Source: Oscillospiraceae bacterium (GTDB lineage: Bacteria > Bacillota > Clostridia > Oscillospirales > Oscillospiraceae). From it: a DNA stretch of 41,363 nucleotides. The stretch lies in contig JAEEZZ010000068.1 of assembly GCA_016292255.1 (NCBI GenBank), positions 1 through 41,363 of the forward strand. The letters run 5' to 3'. Below the pieces are notes generated by a model. It did not search any database, was not told where the DNA came from, and worked only from the letters and a program-made list of their open reading frames with translations. Position numbers and translations under genes: made by a program. The first letter of the stretch is position 1; every line of letters starts with the position of its first letter. This document shows positions 11,329 through 19,835 of the stretch, in pieces.

Positions 11329-11433
11329 CACAACGACAGATTCGGGATATGCGGGCACTGCGCCCGCGGCAACAAGCGGAGTAAGACCCTTGCAGCGGAA
11401 CTTGGGACGGTCGAACGCAAAGCAAGCAGCCAT
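11308..11433 (-). CDS. Candidate purC leader ORF, 41 aa
   Basis: Minus-strand ATG at 11433: MAACFAFDRPKFRCKGLTPLVAAGAVPAYPESVVVPGFCAV*; weak SD-like AGAGGT 8 nt upstream; stop lies in the loop of the terminator-like hairpin. Below the size of the supplied ORF list. Confidence 0.35.
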   Translation of the reverse strand: MAACFAFDRPKFRCKGLTPLVAAGAVPAYPESVVVPGFCAV

Positions 11434-11533
11434 AAAGCATACCTCTCAGAATCATTCGTGGCGGATCCGGGAAGCACAGAGCGTCTCTCGCCCCGCCGGA
11501 ACCGATCTCCTCACGCTTGGAACAACTGCACTT

Positions 11534-11562
11534 ACTCTACCACATCTTCCCTGTTTCGTCAA
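11534..11562 (-). promoter_or_regulatory. Sigma-A-type promoter for the purine operon
   Basis: Minus strand TTGACG-17 nt-TAGAGT; implies a leader of roughly 290 nt before purC. Confidence 0.6.
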
Positions 11563-11656
11563 TGCAAGAACCGGATCTTGTTTGAAATTTGTGAAAAGCG
11601 TCCGTTTCTGTTTGGGGCTGCGGAGACAAAGCAGGGCATTTTGACAATTTCTCCGA

Positions 11657-11685
11657 TTGATTATCAAAACTATTTATGATATAAT
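11657..11685 (+). promoter_or_regulatory. Sigma-A-type promoter for the PPTase gene
   Basis: TTGATT-17 nt-TATAAT. Confidence 0.65.
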
Positions 11686-11743
11686 CAAAAATAGTTTTTT
11701 GAACTGCAAAAATCATCTGAAATCATCACAGGGAGGGGCATCC

Positions 11744-12427
11744 ATGGAGATCCGGCTGTTTTGCGCTGACCTGCAGGCTTTGGAGGATCCCGCCCTGTTC
11801 CGGCAGCTGTACGAAGGGGTCTCCGAGACCCGCAGAGCCAAGGTCGACCGGATCCGTACCGGGCTCGGGCGGCTGCAGTCGCTGGGGGCAGGGGCGCTGC
11901 TGGAAGCGTCCCTGGCTGAGCTGGGGGTACGGGCGCCGTGTCCTGTGGAGGACGCCAACGGCAAGCCCTGTCTCCCCGGCCGGGCGGGGCTGTGCTTCAA
12001 TCTCTCCCATTCCGGGGCCAAGGTCCTCTGCGCCGTTTCTGACCGGGACATCGGCTGCGACGTGGAGCGGATCCGCGCCGCCAGGCTCAAGCTCGCGCAG
12101 CGGTACTTCTGCGCCGAGGAATACGAGGCTCTGCTGCGCTGCGGCGAAGGCCCGGCCAGGGATGCGCTGTTTTACCGCTATTGGACTTTGAAGGAGAGCT
12201 TTTTGAAGGCCGTGGGGACCGGCCTGCGAATCCCGCTGAACGCCTTCTGCGTGCTGCCGGAGGCTTCCGGGATCACCCTGCGCCAGCAGGTAGACCCGCG
12301 GCACTTCGAGCTCCGGGACTTTACCGCGGAGGGGTATCGATTCGCGGTCTGCAGCGCGGAGCGGCCGCTGGACGGACTCTGTCTCCGGACGCGGGACTTT
12401 ACCGAGATTGCGGCGCTGCTGCGCTGA
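11744..12427 (+). CDS. 4'-phosphopantetheinyl transferase, Sfp type
   Basis: MEIRLFCADLQAL; GLCFNLSHSGAKVLCAVSDRDIGCDVERIR; FYRYWTLKESFLKAVGTGL; SD GGGAGGGG. Confidence 0.92.
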   Translation: MEIRLFCADLQALEDPALFRQLYEGVSETRRAKVDRIRTGLGRLQSLGAGALLEASLAELGVRAPCPVEDANGKPCLPGRAGLCFNLSHSGAKVLCAVSDRDIGCDVERIRAARLKLAQRYFCAEEYEALLRCGEGPARDALFYRYWTLKESFLKAVGTGLRIPLNAFCVLPEASGITLRQQVDPRHFELRDFTAEGYRFAVCSAERPLDGLCLRTRDFTEIAALLR

Positions 12428-12458
12428 GCGCTGGGGACATACGAACATAGAAACGAAA

Positions 12459-12484
12459 TCGGGGCTGCCCTTCGGCAGCCCCGA
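12459..12484. terminator. Intrinsic terminator between convergent genes
   Basis: CGGGGCTGCC CTTC GGCAGCCCCG, flanked by short T-rich sequence on both strands. Confidence 0.75.
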
Positions 12485-12493
12485 CTTTTCATG

Positions 12494-15400
12494 TCAGTTC
12501 ATCATGCGATAGAGGAAGGTCACGACCTGGGCACGGTTGCAGACCGTATCCGGGCTGAAGCGATCCGTGGTGGTACCGGCGGTAATGCCGTTCTCCCAGG
12601 CCCACAGGACGGCGGGCGCGAAGTAGGCGTCCATGTCCAGATCCCGGAACGGGCTGACGCTGGTTTCCGGTTCGGGACTGCCGGCGAGACGCCAGAGGAA
12701 GGTCACGACCTGCGATCTGGTGCAGGTGGCGTAGGGGCTGAATCTGTTCTCACCGGTGCCGGCGGTGATGCCCATGCCGACGGCCCAGAGGACAGCCTTC
12801 TCATAATAGCTGCCGGGCTCCACGTCGGTGAAGGGATTCTCCATGCTCTCCGGCTCCGGGCTGCCTGCTGCCCGCCACAGGAAGGTCACGGTCTGGGCTC
12901 TGGTGCAGATCTGGGCGGGGCTGAAGGTGGTCTCGGTGGTGCCCGCGGTGACGTGCTTCACAATGGCCCAGTCGATGGCGTCGTGGGCCCAGTGTCCCTT
13001 GGCCGGCATATCGGTAAAGATCTTGCCGGGGCAGCCCTCGCCGCCGTCGCAGGGCAGGGTGGGCTCGCCGCCCTCTCCCTCGGTGGTGTAGTAGACCGTG
13101 CCGGAGGGCGTCTCTGCCCAGAGGCTGAGGCCGATCCCGGTGCTTGCGGTACACATGAAGAAGGAGCCGTAGCCGATGTAGGGATAGCTGGTGGCGTTCA
13201 CGTTCTTGATGTTGACCTCGCCGTTCTGCTGCATGGTGAACGACCAGTCGCAGGTCGCGGCGTCATAGCTGCTCACTGCCTGAAGCGCAAGGGTCTGCTC
13301 GGCAAGGTAGCTTTGCTTCTCCGCATTCTGGATCGCGTAGTTTCCGTTCTTGCTCTGCACGTCGAACACGTACAGCTCGGAGGCGCCGGAGATCGCGTCG
13401 TCCTCCAGGGTCATGCCGGAGGAGATGAAGGCGGTAGCGCCGCCGGAGTTGCCGGATTCGTAGCTTCCGCCGGCAATACCGGTGAGAACCGTGCAGGTGT
13501 TGGTCTTTCCGCGGGTGATCATCCAGCGGCCGCTCCAATCGGCAGGGGCCTCTGTCTGAAGGGTATAGACCACTTCCCCGTTGCCGCCCTCCACTCTGGA
13601 GAACAGGGCATAGAGGGTGATATTCTCCGGCGCGACGTAGTTGCCGTTCAGGATCCCGGTGGGCCGCACGGTCACGTTGTTGTAAGTCCCGGTGACCCAA
13701 CCCAGGAACTTGTAGCCCTCCGGCGCCTGGGCCGTGGGCAGGGTGATCCCCGTGCCGGTGTTGGATTCCATCGGCGCGATCACCGTGGTGTTGCCAAAGA
13801 CGGAGAAGGTGACGGTAAAGGTGTTGCCCAGGGCGGGAACGTAGCTGTCGATGAAGCTGTAGCCGCAGTGGACGCAGGTATGGGTGGTGTAGCCCTGGGA
13901 GGTCTGGGTGGGCGGCGTCACCACGTCCTCGTAGCTGCAGTTCTCCGTTGCCGTCTGGCCGCAGACGTTGCAGACGTGATCGTGGGTGCCGTCGTTGTTG
14001 GACGTGCAGGAAGCGCCCTCATAGTTGTGCTCGCCGGTGGCGGGAACCACTGTGTCGGCCAGGCTGATCTGATTCTGCCCCTGGGCGTCGGAGAAATACT
14101 TGCCGCAGATCGTGCAGCGCCAATACTCCGTGTTGCCGTGGGCGCCGCAGGTGGGGGGCACCGCTTCGTGGTGCTCCAGCTCGTGGGTGTGGTTCGCCGC
14201 TACCGGGTTGGTGGTATAATACGGCGTGCCGGTGGGCTCGCCCTTCCAGAGGAACACGCCCCAATAGTTTGTGCTGGAGGAGGTGTCCCAATAGTTGCTG
14301 GAGGTATAGCACAGGGCGTAAGTGGAGTAAATCAGGGAGGAGACCAGGAACTTGCCCTCGTAGCTGTCTGTGTCCTTGGTGACAGTCCACTTGGCGTTCG
14401 AAGAAACCGTATCCACCGCGTTCAGGCCGCTGCTGGCGTCGTTGACATAGACCCCGTCCATGCTGGCGGACTTGATGGTATAGGCCGCGGCGGTATCGCT
14501 GTGCTCAAAGATGAAGATGTTGGTCAGCGGCACGTCCGTCATTACGCTGCCGTCCGTGATGGTCGCGCCTGCGGTGGAGATCTTCGTCTCATACTTGTGG
14601 TTCTTGTATTGCTCGCCCTTGGGGATCGTGGGCAGGATATAGCTGTCGCTGGTCTTGCCGGAGCTGATGACATAGCGGCCCTCGATCTCATCCGGGGTCT
14701 CCGTCACCAGGCGGAAGAGCTCGCCGTCGTTGCCCTCAAAGCGCCGGAACATGGCGTAGAGCGTAGTATTCTCCGTCAGGGTGTACTGCTCCCGGGGGAG
14801 ATAGTAGTCGGGCGTCTGCTCCGTCTCCAGCAGGGTGGCTCCGTACCAGCCGATAAAGCTGTAGTCCTCGGTGAAGTTGGTGTTCTGGATCGTGCCGGGA
14901 AGCTGGATGGAATCGTTGAGGTAACCGGTCACGCTGCCCTCGTCTTCCCCGTTGGCCACAAAATGAACCGTGATCTGGGGTCTGGGCGCAAAGTTGACCT
15001 GGATGGAGCAGTCAGAGCTGGGATTCACAGAGATGGTGTTCCCGTTGATCACAAGCTCCGCCGTGCCGCTGAGCACCTGGGCGGACTCCACGTAATAGCC
15101 CTCGATGGGTTCTGCCAGGATGGAGCTGCCATAGACGGCAACGCTGCCCCAGGCGGGATTGTTGACGCTGGCGGTGATGGTGTAGCTCAGCTCCTCAGGC
15201 TGGGCAGTCGCCTCGTTCTCGGCGTAGTCGCCTGCGAAGACCTTGAGGTTTGCGGGATTGCTGATGCCGGAGATGTCGAAGCTGTAGGTGACGGTCTGGC
15301 CCCGGACGCTCTGCTCGGGGATCAGCTGCTGCACCGTGGTGCTGCCGTTCAGCAGCGCCAGCTTGGCGATCCAGTTCTCATCCTTGACTGTCACGACGAC

Positions 15401-18400
15401 CTGCGTGCCGTTTCGAATGGCGGAGAGGATCACGGGGGCGGTATTGTCCATGTAGAAGTCATAGCCCACCAGGGCGCCCTTGCCCAGGACGTTATTCTGC
15501 AGCACCCTTGCAAAGCCGGAGCTTGTCAGCACACCGGCGGTAACTGCGTTCAGATCCTCATTAACCTGCATGGCGTTGTATTCGGGGATCGCGTAATAGC
15601 CGAAGCGGATCCGGTCTCCCTCCTGGGCGCCGTAGGAGGCAAAGGTCTTATTCACAGACTTGGTTTTGCTGTAGTTGTTCTGCCATGCGCCGCTGGACTG
15701 GGCGTAGTACATTCCTTGAACATTGGTGTTGTCCACCGTGGAATCCAGAACGCCGGTCACCTGGCCCTGCTCATTGATCCTGCTGACGCCGATGCCGGTG
15801 GTACCGGCGGGCCGGACCAGCAGATAGCGGATCTGCTTGACGGTGTCGGTGGTACGCATGGCCAGACGATCCGCCGGGAAGGGAGTCTCGGTGAAGTAGG
15901 GGTTGCCGGTCACGTACTTGGTGGTGCTGGAGGAGCCGCGGGAATAGGTGATGTAGTTGGTGCTGCCGTCGCCGGCGTAGCCGGTGCGGGGGTCGCCGTT
16001 CACGTTCACGTCCACATAGGAGCTATGGTCGAACATATTGGGATCCGTCCAGGAGCCGTAGAAGCCCAGGATGGGGATGGAATGCCGCACGTCCAGCTTC
16101 GCGCCGTCGGTCGTGGTGGTCTGGCTCTCCACATAGGTAAAGCCTTCCACATATGCGCCCCGGGGATAGAGGGCGTCAAACTCGCTCATGTCGGCGGGAA
16201 TGGTGATGGTGACCGTCACAGTCTGGCTGCCGCCGGCGGGAACGGTCACGGTGCTGCCGGTGGAGTAGGAGACGGGCCAGTCCAGCAAAGTGGTGGACTG
16301 AGCCATATGGGCATAGCCGTCCTCGCCCACGTAGCGACCCTGGGTGAACAGGTCGGTGGACAGGGCGTAGGTCTGCGCCTGAGAAGCGGTGTTGTAGAGG
16401 TTGAACGACCAGGTATAGCTGCCGAAGCGGGCGGGCTTGTCGCCGATCTCCGCCTTGACCTTGCCGTCCGCGTAGGAGACGTTGGCGTCCTCGTTCATGA
16501 AAATGAAGGACGAAGCGTGTACCGCCTGCCGGACGTTCGCCAGGCCTGCGCCCTGCTGCAGAATGGAATAATAGGGGCCGTCCTCGCTGCCGATGTGCAT
16601 AGGCACTGCAGTGGACATCAGCAGGCTCTGCACGATCTGACGGGTGGTCTTGCCCGGGATGCTGATGTTGTTTTCCCGCAGATACTGCCCCAGGGTGCCG
16701 GTCAGGCCGGAGATATGGGGCGCGGCCATGGAGGTGCCGGACATCAGCTCATACTGATCCGAGCCGCCTTCGATCGCGCCGCTCTTGGCCTTGTTGGTGC
16801 CCCAGACAGAGTAGATACTGCCGCCGGGAGCCGTGATCTCGGGCTTCATGGTCAGCGCGCCGGGAGCGCCCCAGGAGGAGAAGTCGGACATCTCCGCATT
16901 CGCGGAGATCTGCGTCGATTCCGCATGGTCGGTCACCTGCACCGTTCCGGTGTAATAGGTAATGCTGCCGGCGGTGTGTGCCTCAGAGTTTTCCTTGATG
17001 GTCAGCGCATCGGCCAGGGTGATGGCTACCATGGGGAAGCTGCCGGTGTAATCGGTCAGAGACATGTTGACAGTGCCGGAGATGTCGTTGGCCACCACAA
17101 GGCCCTTGGGGTTGTAGCTGATGGCGTTGTTGCCCTTGTCTACAAAGCTGATCTCGCCGCGGTTGACCAGGACGATCTTGCCCGCCAGGGACAGCTGAGC
17201 ATTGACGGTGCTGTAATCCGAGGCGTTGCCCACGGCGTCAATGTACACGTAGTCGTAGCTGCCGGCCACGTCGGTCATCTTGCCGCCGCTGTTGCCGGTC
17301 TCCGTATAGAACACCTTCTGGCTGTCGTTAAAGATCATCGGCGTGCCGCGCACGTGCGTATTGTCCGCGGAGGCAACACAGAGGGAGTTGAGATAGGAAC
17401 CGGGATCGCCGCCGGTGTGCATATGCACGTCCTCGATATAGAGGTCGTAATTGTCGCCGTTGGCGTCCTGCAGGAATTCCGTGAAGGAAAAGCTGTTGCC
17501 TGCGGAAATGGAGACCACCATCTTGGTGTTGGCGTTCATATCTGCGATCTTGTTCCAGGTATTCTGATAGCTGCTGGCGTCAGAATAGCTGAAGCCCTGC
17601 GAGGCGGAGCCCAGGGACATATTCACCACGTCGCAGTCCAGCACAAGGGCGTCTTCGATGGCGCCCACATAGGTGGAATCAAAGGGGCCGTATCCGGAGC
17701 CGAAGACCTTCATGACAAAGATCTGGGCGTCCGGGGCCATGCCCAACGCGCCCACGGCGTCCGCAGCGTCCACGTAGTCCGAGCCGCTCTTGATAAAGCG
17801 GTTCGCGGCGGCGATGCCGGCCACATGAGAGCCGTGCTCGCTCTGCGTGTCGTTCAGGTGGTTGATGGTGGTATTATAATCCACATAGTTGTAGCCAAAG
17901 GGGATCTTGCTGGAGACGTAGACCGCGGAGCTGGCGTTCAGCTGGCTCTTGATGGCGTTCAGATCCGCCTGGGTAAAGAGATCCACGTCCTTGCCGGTCT
18001 CCTGGATCGCGTGCTCAAAGGCGTCCGCATCGAAGGACTGGTGGGTGGTGTCGATGCCGGTATCGATGATGGCGATACGGGTGCCGGCGCCGGTGTAGCC
18101 CTCGGCCCAGACCTCGGAGGCGCCGACCATATAGGTGGCGGTGTTGGCGGTGTTGGGCTGAGCAGGCTCTTCCTTCACCGGCTCATCATTCTGGAAGCAG
18201 CGCTCCAGCTCCACGCTCTTTACGCCGGGAACCTGTCTGACCAGATCCAGCTCGCCGTAGGGAAGCTCCACAGATATGGCGTTGGCCAGCAGCGTCAGGT
18301 TCATCTTCACATCGAGCTTGGCGCCGATGGCGTTTTCGATCCTTGCCTGGACGTCATTCTGCTTGGACTTCAGCTGATCGCGGTAGGCAACCAGAGAAGC

Positions 18401-18676
18401 GTTTCTGGAAACGTGATCCATGGAATAGCCCGCGTCGATGGGAGCGGGATCCTCCAGGAAGATGGACACACGAACGATCTCATCCGCGGCATAGGGTTCC
18501 TGCTCCGCGGAGCCGTCTGCTTCCTCAGCAGGCGCAGAAAAAATGCTCTGACTGTCTTCCCCTCCGTTCTGCACTGCGCCGGGGTCAGCGTAGGCCGCCG
18601 GGACAAGCAGGGTGCCGAGGATCGTCAGAACCAGAAACAGGGATAAGAGCTTGCGAACGGTTCTTGCGTTTTGCAT
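12494..18676 (-). CDS. Secreted S8 (subtilisin/lactocepin-like) serine protease with InlB-type repeats, CxxC modules and three C-terminal SLH domains
   Basis: Signal peptide MQNARTVRKLLSLFLVLTILGTLLVPAAYA; catalytic motifs IAIIDTGID (Asp), HGSHVAGIAA (His), GTSMAAPHISG (Ser); repeats ending ENTTLYAMF / ENITLYALF; three SLH motifs (DAIDWAIVKHVTAGTTETTFSPAQICTRAQTVTFLWR and two more). Confidence 0.93.
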   Translation of the reverse strand: MQNARTVRKLLSLFLVLTILGTLLVPAAYADPGAVQNGGEDSQSIFSAPAEEADGSAEQEPYAADEIVRVSIFLEDPAPIDAGYSMDHVSRNASLVAYRDQLKSKQNDVQARIENAIGAKLDVKMNLTLLANAISVELPYGELDLVRQVPGVKSVELERCFQNDEPVKEEPAQPNTANTATYMVGASEVWAEGYTGAGTRIAIIDTGIDTTHQSFDADAFEHAIQETGKDVDLFTQADLNAIKSQLNASSAVYVSSKIPFGYNYVDYNTTINHLNDTQSEHGSHVAGIAAANRFIKSGSDYVDAADAVGALGMAPDAQIFVMKVFGSGYGPFDSTYVGAIEDALVLDCDVVNMSLGSASQGFSYSDASSYQNTWNKIADMNANTKMVVSISAGNSFSFTEFLQDANGDNYDLYIEDVHMHTGGDPGSYLNSLCVASADNTHVRGTPMIFNDSQKVFYTETGNSGGKMTDVAGSYDYVYIDAVGNASDYSTVNAQLSLAGKIVLVNRGEISFVDKGNNAISYNPKGLVVANDISGTVNMSLTDYTGSFPMVAITLADALTIKENSEAHTAGSITYYTGTVQVTDHAESTQISANAEMSDFSSWGAPGALTMKPEITAPGGSIYSVWGTNKAKSGAIEGGSDQYELMSGTSMAAPHISGLTGTLGQYLRENNISIPGKTTRQIVQSLLMSTAVPMHIGSEDGPYYSILQQGAGLANVRQAVHASSFIFMNEDANVSYADGKVKAEIGDKPARFGSYTWSFNLYNTASQAQTYALSTDLFTQGRYVGEDGYAHMAQSTTLLDWPVSYSTGSTVTVPAGGSQTVTVTITIPADMSEFDALYPRGAYVEGFTYVESQTTTTDGAKLDVRHSIPILGFYGSWTDPNMFDHSSYVDVNVNGDPRTGYAGDGSTNYITYSRGSSSTTKYVTGNPYFTETPFPADRLAMRTTDTVKQIRYLLVRPAGTTGIGVSRINEQGQVTGVLDSTVDNTNVQGMYYAQSSGAWQNNYSKTKSVNKTFASYGAQEGDRIRFGYYAIPEYNAMQVNEDLNAVTAGVLTSSGFARVLQNNVLGKGALVGYDFYMDNTAPVILSAIRNGTQVVVTVKDENWIAKLALLNGSTTVQQLIPEQSVRGQTVTYSFDISGISNPANLKVFAGDYAENEATAQPEELSYTITASVNNPAWGSVAVYGSSILAEPIEGYYVESAQVLSGTAELVINGNTISVNPSSDCSIQVNFAPRPQITVHFVANGEDEGSVTGYLNDSIQLPGTIQNTNFTEDYSFIGWYGATLLETEQTPDYYLPREQYTLTENTTLYAMFRRFEGNDGELFRLVTETPDEIEGRYVISSGKTSDSYILPTIPKGEQYKNHKYETKISTAGATITDGSVMTDVPLTNIFIFEHSDTAAAYTIKSASMDGVYVNDASSGLNAVDTVSSNAKWTVTKDTDSYEGKFLVSSLIYSTYALCYTSSNYWDTSSSTNYWGVFLWKGEPTGTPYYTTNPVAANHTHELEHHEAVPPTCGAHGNTEYWRCTICGKYFSDAQGQNQISLADTVVPATGEHNYEGASCTSNNDGTHDHVCNVCGQTATENCSYEDVVTPPTQTSQGYTTHTCVHCGYSFIDSYVPALGNTFTVTFSVFGNTTVIAPMESNTGTGITLPTAQAPEGYKFLGWVTGTYNNVTVRPTGILNGNYVAPENITLYALFSRVEGGNGEVVYTLQTEAPADWSGRWMITRGKTNTCTVLTGIAGGSYESGNSGGATAFISSGMTLEDDAISGASELYVFDVQSKNGNYAIQNAEKQSYLAEQTLALQAVSSYDAATCDWSFTMQQNGEVNIKNVNATSYPYIGYGSFFMCTASTGIGLSLWAETPSGTVYYTTEGEGGEPTLPCDGGEGCPGKIFTDMPAKGHWAHDAIDWAIVKHVTAGTTETTFSPAQICTRAQTVTFLWRAAGSPEPESMENPFTDVEPGSYYEKAVLWAVGMGITAGTGENRFSPYATCTRSQVVTFLWRLAGSPEPETSVSPFRDLDMDAYFAPAVLWAWENGITAGTTTDRFSPDTVCNRAQVVTFLYRMMN

Positions 18677-18784
18677 GGATATGGCTCCTTTATCGATTTT
18701 GCCATTCGGCTGTTCTATTAAACCATTTTTTTCGGAAAAAAGCAACAGCTTTTGCAAGCTTTTTTGAAGAATATGTGAAGAACA

Positions 18785-18814
18785 GCATCCCCGCGGCTCC
18801 GGCCGCGGGGATGC
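18785..18814 (-). terminator. Intrinsic terminator-like hairpin downstream of recR
   Basis: GCATCCCCGCGGC TCCG GCCGCGGGGATGC perfect 13-bp stem; minus-strand sequence after it is T-rich. Confidence 0.65.
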
Positions 18815-18826
18815 GCTTGCACAGAT

Positions 18827-19429
18827 TCAGATCTCTCTGCGGCCCTCCAGGGCCCGCAGCAGGGTGACCTCGTCGGCGTATTCCAGCTGACTGCCCACGG
18901 GGATGCCGTAGGCCAGCCGGGTGACCTTGACCTCCATGGGGCGCAGCAGGCGGGAAAGGTACATTGCCGTAGCCTCCCCCTCGGTGTCGGGGTTGGTGGC
19001 CATAATGACCTCCCGGACGCCGCCCTGGGCGACCCGGGCCAGCAGCTCACGGATCCGGATGTCATCCGGCCCCACGTGGTTCAGCGGGGAGATCACCCCG
19101 TGGAGCACGTGGTACACGCCCTCGTATTCCCGGGCCCGCTCCATGGCGATCACGTCCCGGGGCTCCGCCACCACGCAGATCACGCCCTTGTCGCGCCGCT
19201 CGTCGGAGCAGATGGCGCAGCGCTCAGCGTCGGTGAGATTCTGGCAGATGGGGCAGGTATGCACCGTCTGCTTGGCCTCCACAATGGCGCGGGCAAAGTC
19301 CGCCGCTTCTTCATCGGGAAGGCTCAGCACGTAAAAGGCCAGCCGCTGGGCGGTCTTTCCGCCGATCCCGGGCAGCTTGGCAAACGCCTCCGTCAACCGC
19401 TCCAGGGGAGCGGGAAAATAGCGCTGCAT
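18827..19429 (-). CDS. recR: Recombination mediator protein RecR
   Basis: [79 protein letters not shown]. Confidence 0.97.
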   Translation of the reverse strand: MQRYFPAPLERLTEAFAKLPGIGGKTAQRLAFYVLSLPDEEAADFARAIVEAKQTVHTCPICQNLTDAERCAICSDERRDKGVICVVAEPRDVIAMERAREYEGVYHVLHGVISPLNHVGPDDIRIRELLARVAQGGVREVIMATNPDTEGEATAMYLSRLLRPMEVKVTRLAYGIPVGSQLEYADEVTLLRALEGRREI

Positions 19430-19785
19430 CAGAACAGTCCGCCCAGGCTGCCCAGATTCAAGGAACCGGTGAGCTTGCTCATATTGGCGTTGGCTTCCTC
19501 CTCCGCCTTGCGCATTGCCTCGTTGACCGCGGCCACCACCAGATCCTGGAGCATTTCCACGTCCTCGGGATCCACGGCCTCGGGGTTGATCTCCATGGAC
19601 AGGACGGTATGCTTGCCGTTGACCACAGCCTTGACCATGCCGCCGCCCACGGTGGCCTCATAGGTCTGGTTCTCCATTTCCTCCTGCATCCGCAGCATAT
19701 CCTGCTGCATCTTCTGGGCCTGCTTGATCATGTTCGCGTTGATGCCGCCGCCCATAGGGCCGCCGCGAAATCCGCCTTTTGCCAT
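19429..19785 (-). CDS. YbaB/EbfC family nucleoid-associated protein
   Basis: [73 protein letters not shown]; recR-ybaB-dnaX synteny. Confidence 0.95.
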   Translation of the reverse strand: MAKGGFRGGPMGGGINANMIKQAQKMQQDMLRMQEEMENQTYEATVGGGMVKAVVNGKHTVLSMEINPEAVDPEDVEMLQDLVVAAVNEAMRKAEEEANANMSKLTGSLNLGSLGGLF

Positions 19786-19835
19786 TTTTGTATCCTCCTT
19801 ATTCTGATGGAATCGTTTTTCCGTTTTTCGTTATG

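Noticed and set aside
11184-11477. 97-aa minus-strand ORF over the purC leader
   Set aside because: Runs out of frame into purC, has no convincing RBS and crosses the terminator-like hairpin; the shorter 41-codon ORF is a better candidate.
11237-11540. Guanidine/PRPP (ykkC) riboswitch in the purC leader
   Set aside because: Only short fragments (GTTCCG, CGAGAG) resemble the core, with wrong spacing; left as a test, not a call.
12491-18646. 2,051-aa plus-strand ORF opposite the S8 protease
   Set aside because: Mirror ORF in GC-rich coding DNA: His/Gly/Ala/Val-rich low-complexity translation, no domain motifs, fully antisense to a gene with intact catalytic and SLH motifs.
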